This document shows positions 43,643 to 45,635 of a DNA stretch of 45,635 nt, one piece after another. The notes beneath the pieces were generated by a model. That model did not search any database, was not told the origin of the DNA, and worked only from the letters and a program-made list of their open reading frames with translations. Origin of the DNA: Brevibacillus panacihumi W25 (GTDB lineage Bacteria; Bacillota; Bacilli; Brevibacillales; Brevibacillaceae). Where the stretch lies: contig NZ_KI629782.1 of assembly GCF_000503775.1 (NCBI RefSeq), positions 1,141,522 to 1,187,156 on the forward strand. The letters run 5' to 3'. The translations under genes were made by a program, and so were the position numbers. Position 1 is the stretch's first letter; every line of letters begins with the position of its first letter.

Positions 43643-44572
43643 TTATATCGGGCGGTTGCGCAAGAAATTCTCACTTGCGAAGCCGCGTACCTGGTCTTCG
43701 GAGTAATGCTTCAACAGCTCGTTGATCAGATTCTGCGAATCCCCGGCATGCTCCAATCCGACGATCTTGGTATTGATCCCGTCGAAGTCAGAGCCGAGTC
43801 CGATGTGTTTCTCGCCGCCCAGGGCGCAGAAATGGTCGATATGCTTGATCAAATCAGGGATCGTGACTTCATCTTCCTCTTTCTTGATAAACATCGTCAC
43901 ATAGGTGATATGCAGCATGCCGCCTTTGGCGAAGAGCGCTTGCGCCTGCTCATCACGCAGATTTCGCTGGTGATCGCATAAGGCTCTGGCATTGGAATGG
44001 CTCGCTACAGGGTATTTTGCCAGCTCGATCACATCCCAGAAGCTGCCCTCGCACAAATGGGAGACGTCTGTCAGGATCTTGTGCTCATTATGAAATTTCA
44101 CAATCTCCTTGCCAAACAGCGTCAGTCCGCCGTTTCTTGTCTCATCCGCGCCATCGGCCGCCAGATTGGCATGGTTCCAGGTCAGGCCGACAGAGCGCAC
44201 GCCTAATTGATGGAGAAGTCGCAGCTTGCCAAGATCATTGCCGATCGGCTCTACTCCCTCCAGCGTCAGAAAGGCTCCGATTTCTCCATCCTGCAAACGG
44301 TCAAAATCGCTCCATTCCTTGATCTGCTTCATCTCTGGATTTTTCGCCAGGACTTCGGCGTAAAAATAATCAATCTGATCCAAAGCACACTGGAAGCGTT
44401 GCTCTGACTTCATTTTTTCCGGGGTGTAGATCGCGTACGCCTGTACCTTCACGCCCCCCTGCTGCAAACGCTGCTTGTTCGTATCCAGCTCTTCCCCATT
44501 TTCATAGGACAACTTTCCGTCCGCGTACCACAGTTTTAACAGGGCGTCACAATGAAGGTCGATAATATCCAT
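43643..44572 (-). CDS. Membrane-dipeptidase-type peptidase, M19 family
   Basis: This is a zinc dipeptidase related to renal dipeptidase; bacterial relatives split L,L or L,D dipeptides. The 309-residue protein has the N-terminal metal motif DLHCDALLKL and the bridging glutamate in TLEGVEPIG near residue 120. It also has TWNHANLA, SHSNARALCDHQRN and GLGSDFDGI near residue 260. There is no signal peptide, so it is cytosolic here. The ribosome binding site is AAGAGGATGG. It pairs with the downstream P1 peptidase, suggesting a peptide-turnover operon, and is divergent from a LysR regulator. Confidence 0.9.
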   Translation of the reverse strand: MDIIDLHCDALLKLWYADGKLSYENGEELDTNKQRLQQGGVKVQAYAIYTPEKMKSEQRFQCALDQIDYFYAEVLAKNPEMKQIKEWSDFDRLQDGEIGAFLTLEGVEPIGNDLGKLRLLHQLGVRSVGLTWNHANLAADGADETRNGGLTLFGKEIVKFHNEHKILTDVSHLCEGSFWDVIELAKYPVASHSNARALCDHQRNLRDEQAQALFAKGGMLHITYVTMFIKKEEDEVTIPDLIKHIDHFCALGGEKHIGLGSDFDGINTKIVGLEHAGDSQNLINELLKHYSEDQVRGFASENFLRNRPI

Positions 44573-44604
44573 AGATTCGCCATCCTCTTGATCAGAATTT
44601 TTAG

Positions 44605-44640
44605 ATACATTGCTACTTATTAAGTTGTAAGGTAATGTAT
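44605..44640. promoter_or_regulatory. Dyad between the M19 dipeptidase and lysR genes
   Basis: ATACATT (44605-44611) and AATGTAT (44634-44640) form an inverted repeat in an AT-rich 139-nt divergent gap. LysR proteins bind such dyads, so it is a candidate operator for the adjacent regulator. Confidence 0.45.
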
Positions 44641-44711
44641 TTTTATAAAGAAAGCAAATAAAAGATTACCATATCCATCATTAAAAATTCACATAATGGA
44701 GCGCACAGCCT

Positions 44712-45602
44712 ATGAACATGGAGCAAATCGAAGCGTTTATTTTCGTCTCGTTGACAGGAAGCTTCAGTAAGACTGCGGAGCTCTTGTATCTCTCCCAGCC
44801 AACCGTAAGCATGCGGATCAAAGCGCTGGAAAGCTCCCTGGACTGCAAGCTGTTTCAACGGTCTGGCCATATGATCTGCCTGACCAAGGAGGGCGAGATC
44901 TTCCTGCCCTACGCCAAAAGCATCCTCCATTCTCTCCAGGAGGGGCAACAGGCAATCCAACGCTCATACGGGGACATCGAAGGCGAGTTGACGATTGCGA
45001 CAGTATTTGTCGCGGCATTCTACATCCTGCCAGATCTCGTGGAGCAGTTTCAACAGCAATATCCCAAGGTCAAGCTGACGATCTTGACCGGACACTCGCA
45101 TCAGGTATTGGACATGGTGCTCAATCACGAGGTCTCGTTTGGCATTGCCAGGGCGGTAACTCACCCGCAGATCAACCAGATTCAGTTGATGTCGGATCAA
45201 ATGGTGCTGGCTATCTACCCGGAACATGACTTCTCCTCTCGTCAGCAAGTGACGATTGAAGACGTGGCTCGCGAGAGATTGATCCTGTTCAACCGGGGCT
45301 CGCTGGACTGGAAGCTGATCGACAGCGCCTTTACGCACTACCAGCTAAAAAACCGGGTCGTCATGGAAGTGGACAATATCGAGGTCGTGAAGCGCATGGT
45401 CAAGCAAAAACTCGGAATTGCCTTCGTCCCCCGCTTTTCCATCCAAAAGGATTTGGCAAGCGGTGAGCTGCACGAGGTGGAGGTGCTGAACCTGCCGCAA
45501 ATCAACCGCAATTTTGAGCTGATCTATTTGAAGGATACGCCGTTTCATGGGATTATGAGGACGTTCATTGATTTTTTGATGCAGAGCAAATTGTTGCAGT
45601 AG
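44712..45602 (+). CDS. LysR-family transcription regulator
   Basis: The 296-residue protein has an N-terminal LysR HTH (MEQIEAFIFVSLTGSFSKTAE, then LYLSQPTVSMRIKALE). The C-terminal LysR substrate-binding domain starts near residue 90 (GELTIATVFVAAFYILPDLV). It has the CysB/CbbR general layout; the effector is unknown. Start ATG 44712 has GGAG 10 nt upstream. It is divergent from the M19-P1 peptidase pair, which it probably controls. Confidence 0.92.
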   Translation: MNMEQIEAFIFVSLTGSFSKTAELLYLSQPTVSMRIKALESSLDCKLFQRSGHMICLTKEGEIFLPYAKSILHSLQEGQQAIQRSYGDIEGELTIATVFVAAFYILPDLVEQFQQQYPKVKLTILTGHSHQVLDMVLNHEVSFGIARAVTHPQINQIQLMSDQMVLAIYPEHDFSSRQQVTIEDVARERLILFNRGSLDWKLIDSAFTHYQLKNRVVMEVDNIEVVKRMVKQKLGIAFVPRFSIQKDLASGELHEVEVLNLPQINRNFELIYLKDTPFHGIMRTFIDFLMQSKLLQ

Positions 45603-45635
45603 CTGGGTGGATTGAGTATCGCGGCTGTAGCGGGG

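Overview
The window reads as a chromosomal segment of an aerobic, endospore-forming Bacillales bacterium, most likely Brevibacillus or a close relative (inference from gene content and order, moderate GC, strong AAGGAGG-type ribosome binding sites, T-box leaders and several sporulation and germination genes: cdaS, ytxC, a CotF-like coat gene, cwlJ-gerQ). No rRNA, tRNA, CRISPR, transposase or prophage was found.

Layout. 1-6460: branched-chain amino acid operon ilvB-ilvN-ilvC-leuA-leuB on the minus strand, with a leucine-type T-box attenuator, a candidate CodY box at the promoter and a terminator directly after leuB, so leuCD is not part of it. 6660-8625: sulfate assimilation pair cysH-sat. 8700-10290: an HSL-type esterase and a small two-motif beta/gamma-crystallin protein. 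10385-11940: infC-rpmI-rplT with an ATT-initiated infC, an L20-type leader attenuator and a consensus promoter.

11960-22253 is the most distinctive block, a molybdenum/tungsten cofactor locus. It holds moaA, a MoeA fused to a periplasmic-binding-protein-like (PBP-like) domain, a canonical moeA, moaD, an unassigned 98-residue gene, a tungsten-type aldehyde:ferredoxin oxidoreductase, a one-component HTH regulator carrying the same PBP-like domain, and a tungstate ABC transporter (tupABC). Uptake, pterin cofactor assembly, metal insertion, a client enzyme and a probable sensor lie together.

22256-26176: cdaS, thrS with its T-box, and ytxC. 26177-28918: feoA and a FeoB split into a GTPase protein and a membrane protein that overlap out of frame, preceded by a repeat-rich upstream region. 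28940-35280: mqnC, spore coat and germination genes, a VTT-domain membrane protein, a LuxR-HTH/DUF2087/GIY-YIG-like fusion, a PilZ protein, and a 56-residue membrane protein whose ribosome binding site lies in a perfect 10-bp hairpin. 35371-38822: Eis-like acetyltransferase, MFS efflux pump and Nudix hydrolase. 38962-45602: ilvE, a conserved-looking hypothetical, a MerR regulator, an SDR, a P1 peptidase plus M19 dipeptidase pair, and a divergent LysR regulator.

Start codons were chosen from ribosome binding sites and family N-termini. Several are non-ATG (infC ATT; cwlJ and the HTH-PBP regulator TTG; aor, thrS, feoB GTPase and mqnC GTG).
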